A DNA stretch of 64,000 bases from Planctomycetota bacterium (GTDB lineage Bacteria; Planctomycetota; Planctomycetia; Gemmatales; Gemmataceae). The notes beneath the pieces are model-generated. The model searched no databases, was not told where the DNA came from, and saw only the letters and a program-made list of their open reading frames with translations. Shown here one piece after another: positions 56,134-64,000 of the stretch. The stretch lies in assembly GCA_021413735.1 (NCBI GenBank), contig JAIOPV010000209.1, positions 54,173 through 118,172 of the forward strand. Reading direction: 5' to 3'. The translations under genes were made by a program, and so were the position numbers. Every line of letters begins with the position of its first letter. Position 1 is the stretch's first letter.

Positions 56134-59100
56134 ATGTCCAACCACGAGCCGAACACTCCCACCTCAGGAAACACCACACCCGATCATCACAGCCCGCTAG
56201 CGCCTGCGGAGACGGTCACGCAGGTAAAGCCGCTCGTGATCGCCCCACTAGGGTCGGGGACAAACGCTGATATTACTGAAGGCGGCACGCTTCCCCAAAA
56301 CCCAGATGAGGCTGGACACGCCGCCAGACTTTCACAAGAAACCGCAGCCCGACACCCACCGACCGTCCCCGGGTATCAACTCCTCAGCGAACTGGGCCGG
56401 GGCGGAATGGGTGTCGTCTATCGTGCCCTGCAAACGCGACTGAATCGGCCGACCGCGATCAAGATGTTGCTTGGTGGTCAATTTGCAGACCCGATTGCGA
56501 GTGTGAGGTTCCTCGTCGAAGCAGAAGTTGTCGCGCAGATTCAACACCCCAACGTCGTCCAGGTGTTCGAGTTCGGCCAGGCCGACGGGCAGCCATTCTT
56601 CGCGTTGGAATTCCTGACGGGCGGGACTCTCAGCGGAAAGCTCCAGAACGCCGGTCGGTTCGCTCCAAGGGATGCCGCGGAGATGGTGGCGAAACTGGCC
56701 GATGGCATCGCAGCCGCCCACGCGAAGGGAATCGTTCATCGCGACCTGAAACCCGCAAACGTTCTGATCGACGATCACGGCGAACCGAAGGTCACCGACT
56801 TTGGATTGGCGAAAGTGGGAACCTCGGACATGACGGCCACTGGCGCAATCATGGGCACGCCGAGCTACATGAGTCCGGAGCAGGCGGCGGGGAAGACGAA
56901 AGAAGTTGGCACCACCACCGATGTGTACGCATTGGGCACGATCCTTTACGAATTGCTCGCCGGACGGGTACCGTTCAAAGGCGACACGGTGATGGAAACG
57001 ATTCATCATGTCCTCACACGCGAGCCCGTGCGACTGCGGGTCGCAGTGCCGAACATTCCCCGTGACCTGGAAACGATCTGTCTGAAGTGCCTGGAGAAAG
57101 AACCGAAGAAGCGTTACAGCACGGCGGAAGCCCTCGCCACCGATCTGCGGGCATTTCTGGGCGGCCGACCAATCACGGCACGGCCAGTGGGCTCGGTTGA
57201 GCGGATGGTGAAGTGGATGAAGCGGAATCCGGGGCGGGCGGCAGGAATCGCAGCGAGCATGTTGGTGTTGGTCGGATTCGGCGTCTCGGCTAACGAGGTC
57301 CGCAAGCAGCGGGAAGACGATCGGTTCGCAGCAGAGAAGCAGCGAGCGGATGACCGCATCGCAGCCGAAGAGAAGCGACTGGCGGACCTGCGAAGCACAC
57401 GCGCCGACGCCCTTGTGGAATCGCTGTCTGAAGCCGACACAAATCGGACCCAGCACATCATCTCGGAGCTTGCCGACTTCCGCCAACTGGCACGGTCGAA
57501 ACTCCAGAAACTCGCGGTGCAGCCGATCACCAAGAAACCTGGGCTGCACGCCCGGCTTGCTCTTCTCGATGAAGAACCGGCACGCGCGACGGAGTTGGCC
57601 GCGTATCTGAAGGTCTGCCGTCCCGAGGAACTTCTCTCGATTCGCCAGGCGTTGAAACCGCACGCCGCAACCGTGTCCCCCTCGTTGTGGGAACTGCTGT
57701 CAGACGAGAAGACGGAGGCAGGTCAGCGGGTGCGGGCCGCGTCCGCGCTCGCGGGATGGAACGCTGAGGATCACCGCTGGTCCGCAGTGGCCGGTTCGCT
57801 CTCGGAGTCTGTGGTCCGGGCGAACCCTGTTGAGTTCGTCGTCTGGGCAGAGGCGTTGGAACCCGTCCGTGGATCTTTGGTCCCGGCGCTCGTGAAGCGA
57901 TACCCGCAATCGCGATACCGAATTCGGACGGGTAAGTTGGACGAGTCCGATCTCGTCGCGGAAGCTTCCAGCTTTGACCTCACTGCGAATCTGCTTGCTC
58001 GATTCACAACCGACCGCCCCGGCGATCTGGCCGAAATGGCGATGACCGTGGACGCCCGGCATCACAAGCTGTTCGCGGAGGCGGTGAAGCAAAAGAGCGG
58101 AGCCGTGGTTCCGGTCCTCAAGGCCGAGTTGGCGAAAGTGGTCGTTCCCGACTGGCATGATTCACCGCTGAACCCCACATGGAAGGAGGTTGCCGCCGAG
58201 ACGGTGAAACAGATCGAGACAGCCGAGGGGTTGGTTCACGATCGGTTCGCCTTTGTGCAGGCGATTCCGTTGGCGGAGTTCGAGTCGTTGGCGAATGTGC
58301 TGACCCCAAGCGGATACCGTCCGGTGCGAGTGCGGCCATACGTCACGGATGGTCGCGTGATGATCGCGGCGGTGTGGCAACGGGATGGCGTGGCGTGGAA
58401 ATTCCTGTCGGGTGCGGATGCCGAAGCTGTGCGCAGGAAGGACGATCATTTGCGGCTGGATGGCTTTCAGCCCGTGGACGTGGCTGCGTGGCTCGATCAG
58501 GACGCGAAGCCCATCCTCATCGAGCCGTTCGCGGCCCTCCTGGGTGGGGCTGGAGGTTCTTGTGTCGTGGGTAAACCAGCATTCCGATTCGCAGCGGTTT
58601 GGGAAGCCGCGCCAAACGAGAAGCCTGTGTCGAGGCTGTACCTTGCAGGCGGGGGCACGGTCGGTCATCGAGCAGAGTTCACCGCATTTGAGAAAGCGAA
58701 GTTGTGGCCCAAGACTGTCCAGGCGGTTGGCGTTCGCGGTGTTGGGACATGGTACAGCGGCGTGTTTGGAGACGCGCCCGAAGGGGCAGTTCTTTCCTGG
58801 TCTCTCACCCCTGCGACGTATCTGGCGGGGAAAGCGAATCAGGTGGCAGTCGATTTCGCCATGTTTCCGGACAGCCTCGGGACACAGAAGTACGCGGCGA
58901 TCTGGCATAACAAACTTGCCGTGGAGGTGGAGCGACTGATTGGACTGACCGTGGAGGAACATCGGAAGAAATCGCAAGAACTGGCTGCGGCAGGTTGGCG
59001 ACTCGTCGCGTTGGGCGTGGCTGCCCCAAATACCGCTTCGTCCGTGTGGCACCGGACCTTCACTCAAGATGCCGCAGTTGACATGCTGGCGAAGCGACAG

Positions 59101-60369
59101 GCAAACGCTGCAACGGTTCTCATGACGTTGGGTGAAACGGAATCCGTGTGGCCGCTGCTGAAGTTTCCAAAGGATGATGACCCGAGTGTGCGGAGTTACC
59201 TTCTCCAACGCCTGGCGGCGATTGGTGCTGACCCGGAAGCGTTGGTGCGGCGGTTTGATTCCGAGACGGATGTATCGGCGAAGCGAGCTGTGCTGATCGC
59301 GCTGGGTGACTTTCCACCGGAGGCCGTGCCGGTGGCCGAGCGAGAGCAGTTCACAATGCGGTTGCTCGGGTTGTACCGAGAGCATCCCGATCCGGGTTTG
59401 CACTCGGCGATCAACTGGCTGTTGCGTCAGCAGTGGGACAAGGCGAAAGAGGTGGCAGCGATTGATGCGGAACTGACATCGGCAGCACGGGCGAAAGTGA
59501 TCGCAAGCGGCCCGCTGCATTTCGGTCCATTGTTGCCGGCTCCAACGGTGGGGAAGGACAAGGATTGGTTCGTCAATGGTGAAGGTCAGACGTATACGGT
59601 GGTGCGAGGTCCGGTCCAGTTCACGCGAGGGTCGCCACTGAGTGAGCCCGGACGGCTTTATGGTGAAGCAACGATCCGGAGGCGGATTGGACGGTCATTC
59701 TCAATCTCGACCAAGGAAGTGACGATCGCGGAGTTTTTTCGTTTTCAACCGAAGCATCTGTGGACGGAACGAATCAGTCCCGATGCAGACACGCCGGTGG
59801 TGACGGTGACGTGGTACGACGCGGCTGGGTATTGCAACTGGTTAAGCGAACGAGAGGGGATCCCGGCGGATCAGTGGTGTTACGAGCCGAATGAGAAGGG
59901 GGCGTATGCCGAAGGCATGAAGATCAAGGATGACCATTTGAAGCTGAGGGGATATCGTTTGCCGATCGGGTTGGAATGGGAGTTTGCGTGCCGGGCGGGT
60001 TCGGTGACAGCAAGATATTACGGTCGAAATGAGGAGTTGTTGCCGCGTTATGGATGGTCTCTCAAAACGTCCGAGGACCATGCGTGGCCGGTGGGTCGCT
60101 TGCGTCCGAACGATCTGGGTTTGTTCGACGTGCTGGGGAATGCGATGGAATGGGTCGAAGATCCAGTAACCACCTCTGCCACCGACAAAGTCGATGAAAC
60201 GAATGCCAAACAATCCTTGCTGATAAACGAACAATCAGGCCGTATGCTTCGCGGAGGCTCATTCACTGTCCCACCGCTGAATCTGCGATCTGCGTACCGC
60301 TTCTCCAACCGGCCAGGCGTTCGCAACGGCTCGGTCGGGTTTCGCCTCTCCAAAACTCTACTCGACTAG
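56134..60369 (+). CDS. Membrane Ser/Thr protein kinase with C-terminal SUMF/FGE-like domain
   Basis: 1411 residues. An intrinsically disordered N-terminus (1-78) is followed by a Pkn-type kinase: P-loop LGRGGMGVVY (87-96), Lys110, HRDLKPAN with Asp204, DFGLAK (222-227), and APE-equivalent SPEQ. A single membrane helix (about 368-386) and a coiled region follow, then ~800 residues with repeated helical units. The C-terminus is a SUMF1-like domain: VTWYDAAGYCNWLSE, YRLPIGLEWEFACRAG, GLFDVLGNAMEWVED, LRGGSF and VGFRLSK. The two catalytic cysteines of human formylglycine-generating enzyme have no counterpart, so it is unlikely to be an active FGE. It sits upstream of two sulfatases. Confidence 0.9.
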   Translation: MSNHEPNTPTSGNTTPDHHSPLAPAETVTQVKPLVIAPLGSGTNADITEGGTLPQNPDEAGHAARLSQETAARHPPTVPGYQLLSELGRGGMGVVYRALQTRLNRPTAIKMLLGGQFADPIASVRFLVEAEVVAQIQHPNVVQVFEFGQADGQPFFALEFLTGGTLSGKLQNAGRFAPRDAAEMVAKLADGIAAAHAKGIVHRDLKPANVLIDDHGEPKVTDFGLAKVGTSDMTATGAIMGTPSYMSPEQAAGKTKEVGTTTDVYALGTILYELLAGRVPFKGDTVMETIHHVLTREPVRLRVAVPNIPRDLETICLKCLEKEPKKRYSTAEALATDLRAFLGGRPITARPVGSVERMVKWMKRNPGRAAGIAASMLVLVGFGVSANEVRKQREDDRFAAEKQRADDRIAAEEKRLADLRSTRADALVESLSEADTNRTQHIISELADFRQLARSKLQKLAVQPITKKPGLHARLALLDEEPARATELAAYLKVCRPEELLSIRQALKPHAATVSPSLWELLSDEKTEAGQRVRAASALAGWNAEDHRWSAVAGSLSESVVRANPVEFVVWAEALEPVRGSLVPALVKRYPQSRYRIRTGKLDESDLVAEASSFDLTANLLARFTTDRPGDLAEMAMTVDARHHKLFAEAVKQKSGAVVPVLKAELAKVVVPDWHDSPLNPTWKEVAAETVKQIETAEGLVHDRFAFVQAIPLAEFESLANVLTPSGYRPVRVRPYVTDGRVMIAAVWQRDGVAWKFLSGADAEAVRRKDDHLRLDGFQPVDVAAWLDQDAKPILIEPFAALLGGAGGSCVVGKPAFRFAAVWEAAPNEKPVSRLYLAGGGTVGHRAEFTAFEKAKLWPKTVQAVGVRGVGTWYSGVFGDAPEGAVLSWSLTPATYLAGKANQVAVDFAMFPDSLGTQKYAAIWHNKLAVEVERLIGLTVEEHRKKSQELAAAGWRLVALGVAAPNTASSVWHRTFTQDAAVDMLAKRQANAATVLMTLGETESVWPLLKFPKDDDPSVRSYLLQRLAAIGADPEALVRRFDSETDVSAKRAVLIALGDFPPEAVPVAEREQFTMRLLGLYREHPDPGLHSAINWLLRQQWDKAKEVAAIDAELTSAARAKVIASGPLHFGPLLPAPTVGKDKDWFVNGEGQTYTVVRGPVQFTRGSPLSEPGRLYGEATIRRRIGRSFSISTKEVTIAEFFRFQPKHLWTERISPDADTPVVTVTWYDAAGYCNWLSEREGIPADQWCYEPNEKGAYAEGMKIKDDHLKLRGYRLPIGLEWEFACRAGSVTARYYGRNEELLPRYGWSLKTSEDHAWPVGRLRPNDLGLFDVLGNAMEWVEDPVTTSATDKVDETNAKQSLLINEQSGRMLRGGSFTVPPLNLRSAYRFSNRPGVRNGSVGFRLSKTLLD

Positions 60370-60667
60370 AATTTAACCACCGGATTATTGTTGTCCTCTT
60401 GTTCGTTCTTGACCACCCACGAGCGGCAATCGCGGAAGTGTCGCACAAGTTCGCGCGGCGATGGTGACACGTGTTAGGCTTGACTGTCGGAGCATGGTAT
60501 CTTCAGTCGGCAGCGTTTGAGCCTCACGGCTTCTTCAGTCCGGCAGATCCTCGCCGCAATCGTCTGACAAGGCGGCCGAGTTACACGCGAGACTCATGCC
60601 GTATGGCGGTCTCAGCTCAGATGCCGACCGCGTACAAGAAGTGACACCCCTCACGGACCAACTGGCC
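60370..60667. other. 298-nt intergenic region, no gene recognised
   Basis: Between the kinase and first sulfatase. A TTGACT at 60480-60485 and a TATCTT at 60498-60503 are only 12 nt apart, too close for a normal sigma-70 pair. No inverted repeat family member is present. Confidence 0.5.
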
Positions 60668-62149
60668 ATGCTCCGCAACATGTTCGCACTCGTTCTGACG
60701 ACCCTGGCGTTGCCTTCAGCTCACGCCGCGGATTTGCCGAAAACCCCGAACATCGTCCTGATCCTGGCGGATGACATGGGTTACGGCGACGCTGGCTGCT
60801 ACGGTGCCAAGGACATCCGCACCCCGAACATCGACCGCATCGCCAAGGAAGGAACTCGATTCACCAGTTTCTACGTCGCGCAGCCAGTGTGTACCGCGTC
60901 GCGGGCAGCGATCATGTCTGGTTGCTACCCGAACCGGATCGGCATGGCCGGGGCGTTGAACCACACCAGCACAATCGGCATCCACCCGGACGAACTTCTG
61001 TTGCCAGAACTCTGCAAGGCGAAGGGGTATGCCACCGCTCATTACGGGAAATGGCACCTGGGCACGCGACCCGTGTTCTTCCCGACCCGGAACGGATTCG
61101 ACGAGTGGGTCGGGCTCTCCTACTCGAACGACAACGGACCGCTCCATCCCACTGTCAAAGGCATCCCGGCTCTTCCGCTGTACGCCAACGATAAGGTGAT
61201 TGCGACAGACCCCGATCAATCGCAATTCACGAAACTGTTCACCGACAAAGCAGTCGGGTTCATCAAGGCAAACAACACGAAGCCGTTCTTCCTGTACGTT
61301 CCGCACGTCATGCCGCATGTGCCGATCTTCGCCTCCGAGCCGTTCAAAGGAAAGTCGGGACGTGGCGTGTACGGCGACGTGATCGAAGAACTCGACTGGT
61401 CGGTTGGCGAAATCCTCAAGGCTCTCAAGGACAACGAGCTCGAAAAAGACACGATTGTGCTCTTCTTCTCCGACAACGGGCCATTCCTCAGTTACGGCTC
61501 CCATGCGGGGTCGGCCGGTCCATTCCGCGAGGGCAAACTGACCGCCTTCGAGGGTGGTGTGCGGGTTCCGTTCCTTGCCAGGTGGCCGGGCAAGATTCCC
61601 GCTGGGCGAGTGAGCGACGAACTCATCACCGGACTTGATCTGCTGCCCACGCTTGCGAAATTCATCGGGTCAGAGTTGCCCAAGACGAAGATCGACGGCG
61701 TCGATCTGTCCAGGCTCATACTCGGCGAGAAAGATGCAACCGGGCGGCAGTCGTTCGCGTACTTTTCCGGTTCGGAGTTGCACGCGGTGCGGAGTGGGAA
61801 GTGGAAATTGCACGTCCCACACGAATACCTCACGGTCAACGGTCCACCCGGGAAGGACGGCAAGCCGGCCAACCACGAGAAGATGAAGCCAGACGCAATC
61901 GAGGAATCTGGCATCCGCGGGATCGCCAGTCGGCACGGATACAAGGTCGAGAAAATCGCGTTGTCGCTTTTCGACCTGACAACCGACCCTGGCGAATCAA
62001 AGAACGTTGCGGCCGATCACCCGGATATCGTGAAGCAACTCACCACGCTCGCGGACGAGTTCCGTCGCGATCTCGGCGATCCGTTGACCGGCGTGAAGGG
62101 GACAGGGTTCAGGGCACCGGGTCGTGACGAGACAACCCCGAAACCGTGA
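60668..62149 (+). CDS. Secreted sulfatase (arylsulfatase family)
   Basis: 493 residues from ATG 60668, chosen because it opens a signal peptide ending near AHA-ADL (residue 20). Metal ligand pair Asp35-Asp36 (LADDMGYGD), sulfatase signature CTASRAAIMSG with Cys75 (Cys-X-Ala-Ser-Arg, the variant matured to formylglycine), KWHLG, FFSDNG and a C-terminal PGE-like tail. It removes sulfate esters, likely from algal or animal polysaccharides. Upstream in-frame codons lack a start context. Co-oriented with the kinase and next sulfatase. Confidence 0.92.
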   Translation: MLRNMFALVLTTLALPSAHAADLPKTPNIVLILADDMGYGDAGCYGAKDIRTPNIDRIAKEGTRFTSFYVAQPVCTASRAAIMSGCYPNRIGMAGALNHTSTIGIHPDELLLPELCKAKGYATAHYGKWHLGTRPVFFPTRNGFDEWVGLSYSNDNGPLHPTVKGIPALPLYANDKVIATDPDQSQFTKLFTDKAVGFIKANNTKPFFLYVPHVMPHVPIFASEPFKGKSGRGVYGDVIEELDWSVGEILKALKDNELEKDTIVLFFSDNGPFLSYGSHAGSAGPFREGKLTAFEGGVRVPFLARWPGKIPAGRVSDELITGLDLLPTLAKFIGSELPKTKIDGVDLSRLILGEKDATGRQSFAYFSGSELHAVRSGKWKLHVPHEYLTVNGPPGKDGKPANHEKMKPDAIEESGIRGIASRHGYKVEKIALSLFDLTTDPGESKNVAADHPDIVKQLTTLADEFRRDLGDPLTGVKGTGFRAPGRDETTPKP

Positions 62150-62194
62150 AATGCACAATCTCGGGATCGAGAACCAGAACCTGGAGGATTTCCC

Positions 62195-63667
62195 ATGCTC
62201 CGCCATTTCTTCGTCGCCGCGCTGATTCTGACCACAATATCGCCGACCGTCAGTTCGGCCGAGAAGACGAATGTGCTGTTCATCGTGGCCGACGACCTGC
62301 GTGCGGAACTCGGTTGCTACGGTTCCCTGGCGAAGACGCCGAACCTCGATGCACTTGCTGCCCGAGGAATCCGCTTCGAGCATGCATACTGCCAGCAAGC
62401 CGTCTGCAACCCGTCGCGGTCATCGTTCCTCACTGGCAAGCGGCCCGACTCGCTGCACTTGTGGTCCAACGGCACCCACTTCCGTGAGAAGAACCCGGAC
62501 GTGACGACGCTACCGCAGTGGTTCAAGGAGTGCGGGTATGAGACGCGTTGCGTTGGCAAGATTTTCCACAACTGGCACACCAAGGAGAAAGGTGACCGCC
62601 GCTCATGGAGTGCCGACGAGTTTCTACACTACGCCAATCACGGCGACGACAAACCGGAGGCGAAGGGCGAACTTCCACCGAACCTTGCACTCGATGTCGG
62701 TCGCGACTACGGCAACGTGCCGATGTGCGAACGCCGCGACGTGACCGACGAGGCGTACTACGACGGTCGTGTCGCAGCCGAGGCTGTGAAGGTCCTCGGC
62801 GCGGTGAAGGATAAGCCGTTCTTTCTGGCCGTGGGGTTCTGGAAGCCGCACGCTCCATTCAATGCTCCGAAGAAGTACTGGGATTTCTACGATCCGAAGA
62901 AACTCCCGCCGTTCGATCCGGCCCGGCCGAAAGCTGCACCAGACCTGGCATTCCACGACAGCCGCGAGATCCTCGGCATCCCGCCGAAGCAGATCAAGCC
63001 GACGAGCGCCCAGGTTACCGAGATGAGGCACGGTTACTTCGCCAACATCAGTTACATGGATGCACAGGTTGGGAAAGTTCTGAAGGCACTCGACGACCAC
63101 AAATTGACCGATCGCACCGTGATCGTGTTCGTGTCGGATCACGGCTACCACATCGGCGAACACGGACTCTGGGCGAAGACTTCCTGCTTTGAGTTCGACG
63201 CCCGAGTGCCGCTCATTGTCGCTGCACCCAAGATGCATACTGCTGGTAAGGCAACGCCGGCTCTCGGGGAACTGGTCGATCTGTTCCCAACGCTCACCGA
63301 GTTGTGCGGGCAAAAGACACCAACAGGTATGGATGGCGTCAGCCTCGCCCCGGTTCTGTCCGACCCAACGAAGTCGGTGAAGTCTGCTGCTTTCACTCAG
63401 CATCCGCGGCCAGCGTACTTCGATCGCACCGAACGCGGCGCGCCCGATGCGATGGGGTACAGCGTTCGCACCGCGGCCGCTCGTTACACCGAGTGGCGGG
63501 ACTGGTCGACTGGCAAACTGCTCGGAGCGGAATACTACGACCACTCACGCGACTCAAATGAGTTGACGAACCAATTCGATCAGGCAAAGGATTCCGAGAC
63601 GTTGAAAGCTGCACGGCAGGCACTGCACGGGCAGTTCCCGCCAGACACCCCGCCGGCGAAACGTTGA
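62195..63667 (+). CDS. Secreted sulfatase (iduronate-2-sulfatase-like)
   Basis: 490 residues. GGAGG lies about 8-12 bases before ATG 62195. Signal peptide to about SSA-EKT (residue 22). FIVADDLRAELGCYG supplies Asp33-Asp34; VCNPSRSSFLTG carries the formylglycine Cys71 in a canonical C-X-P-S-R motif. FWKPHAPF, YMDAQVGKVL and SDHGYHIGEHG are typical of iduronate-2-sulfatase-like enzymes of planctomycetes. Its stop is 205 nt before the last feature. Likely secreted and involved in sulfated polysaccharide use. Confidence 0.93.
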   Translation: MLRHFFVAALILTTISPTVSSAEKTNVLFIVADDLRAELGCYGSLAKTPNLDALAARGIRFEHAYCQQAVCNPSRSSFLTGKRPDSLHLWSNGTHFREKNPDVTTLPQWFKECGYETRCVGKIFHNWHTKEKGDRRSWSADEFLHYANHGDDKPEAKGELPPNLALDVGRDYGNVPMCERRDVTDEAYYDGRVAAEAVKVLGAVKDKPFFLAVGFWKPHAPFNAPKKYWDFYDPKKLPPFDPARPKAAPDLAFHDSREILGIPPKQIKPTSAQVTEMRHGYFANISYMDAQVGKVLKALDDHKLTDRTVIVFVSDHGYHIGEHGLWAKTSCFEFDARVPLIVAAPKMHTAGKATPALGELVDLFPTLTELCGQKTPTGMDGVSLAPVLSDPTKSVKSAAFTQHPRPAYFDRTERGAPDAMGYSVRTAAARYTEWRDWSTGKLLGAEYYDHSRDSNELTNQFDQAKDSETLKAARQALHGQFPPDTPPAKR

Positions 63668-63872
63668 ACCGCCACGAGGCTGTCATGTATCGACTGACGG
63701 CAGTGTGCAAGCGCTCATGCAGGCCGATATGCAGTGTCGGATTCTGGCTGTGCTTGATCGCGTGTTCGCCGTGCAGAAGGAACCGCAGCACCCTGAACCC
63801 GCCGAGCCATCGTGGCCCACACAATCGGTGGCAACTCGGTAACGCGACTCAAGTTTTCTGGCTCTTCCGTTT

Positions 63873-64000
63873 TTAGGTGTAAACGCTTGTAAAAGCAGTT
63901 TGAATCCGCCCAGCCAGTTCCCGGATACTCCGGATACTGTCGATGGTGAACCCGATCTTGCGACTCGCCCAGTTCACGTCCAATACCAACCGGGACCAGA
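63873..64000 (-). CDS. C-terminal end of an unidentified gene (partial)
   Basis: On the minus strand an open frame enters from the window edge and ends with TAA at 63873-63875. The last residues (about 42) read WSRLVLDVNWASRKIGFTI and then DSIRSIRELAGRIQTAFTS, which is protein-like and amphipathic. The family cannot be told from this fragment. Window truncation hides the rest. Confidence 0.35.
   Translation of the reverse strand, partial: WSRLVLDVNWASRKIGFTIDSIRSIRELAGRIQTAFTSVYT

Noticed and set aside
59600..60369. Active formylglycine-generating enzyme
   Set aside because: The SUMF fold is present but no counterpart of the two catalytic cysteines is visible near the LRGGSF end.
60480..60503. 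TTGACT and TATCTT as a sigma-70 promoter before the first sulfatase
   Set aside because: Spacing is only 12 nt, too short for a standard promoter.

Overview
The window looks like a chromosomal segment of a planctomycete close to Gemmata and its relatives (Gemmataceae). The evidence is the protein families: a BBP7-type outer-membrane barrel, a DUF1501 / pre-peptidase / DUF1549-DUF1553 operon, a TIGR02996 protein, a Gemmata-type protein ending in an HCRGNGPHVRGCWVVDLVLGK-like block, a DUF11 lipoprotein, two secreted sulfatases, and a giant Ser/Thr kinase with a C-terminal SUMF-like domain. Coding DNA is GC-rich. No rRNA, CRISPR array, complete IS element or phage structural gene was seen.

Layout. 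0-6.3 kb: a YcjF-like membrane protein, recA, a flippase, then a leftward rdgB-xerC-YggU set. 6.5-16.5 kb: a secreted protein, a DPP-IV peptidase with an overlapping Gemmata-type gene, an RsmC-like methyltransferase, a BBP7 barrel, a lone tRNA with anticodon UAU, an SDR and a SpoIIE-type phosphatase with a degenerate receiver. 16.5-18.1 kb: a DUF151 nuclease and a thioredoxin/AhpD pair. 18.5-25.3 kb: the planctomycete DUF1501-PPC-DUF1549/1553 operon. 25-33 kb: a secreted glycosidase-like protein, a TerB-like protein, a Uma2 protein, an OmpR-type regulator and a DUF11 lipoprotein. 33-45 kb: a long leftward run including two DUF4240 paralogues, a TatD-like hydrolase, two zinc-ribbon/Pro-rich membrane proteins, LarE, a universal stress protein, an aminotransferase-fold protein lacking its catalytic residues, and an XPB-type helicase. 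45-48 kb: a sugar isomerase/oxidoreductase pair and ribD.

48.57-51.12 kb holds the most striking feature, a rightward array of 23 recognisable tRNA genes plus one tRNA relic, covering 21 anticodons and 14 amino acids. Many of these cloverleaves are abnormal. Two leucine-anticodon tRNAs have short class I variable loops, the Trp-anticodon tRNA has a long class II variable arm, two tandem CAU tRNAs have very small D-arms, and several lack U8. None of the 23 encodes CCA; every one but His is followed by CT after the discriminator base. A 46-codon ORF and a strong intrinsic terminator stand directly before the array. Its wide gaps, about 93-111 nt, each hold an inverted repeat, except one that holds the relic.

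51-64 kb: an ArsR/MATE pair with a candidate operator, a 34-residue very basic protein, proC, guaA, the kinase and the two sulfatases.

A second theme is a collection of about 18 intergenic inverted repeats of 50-250 bp in at least nine sequence families. Each has arms built of short imperfect tandem words facing each other across a spacer. Several sit at gene 3' ends and even supply stop codons. All folding and start-site choices here were made by eye.
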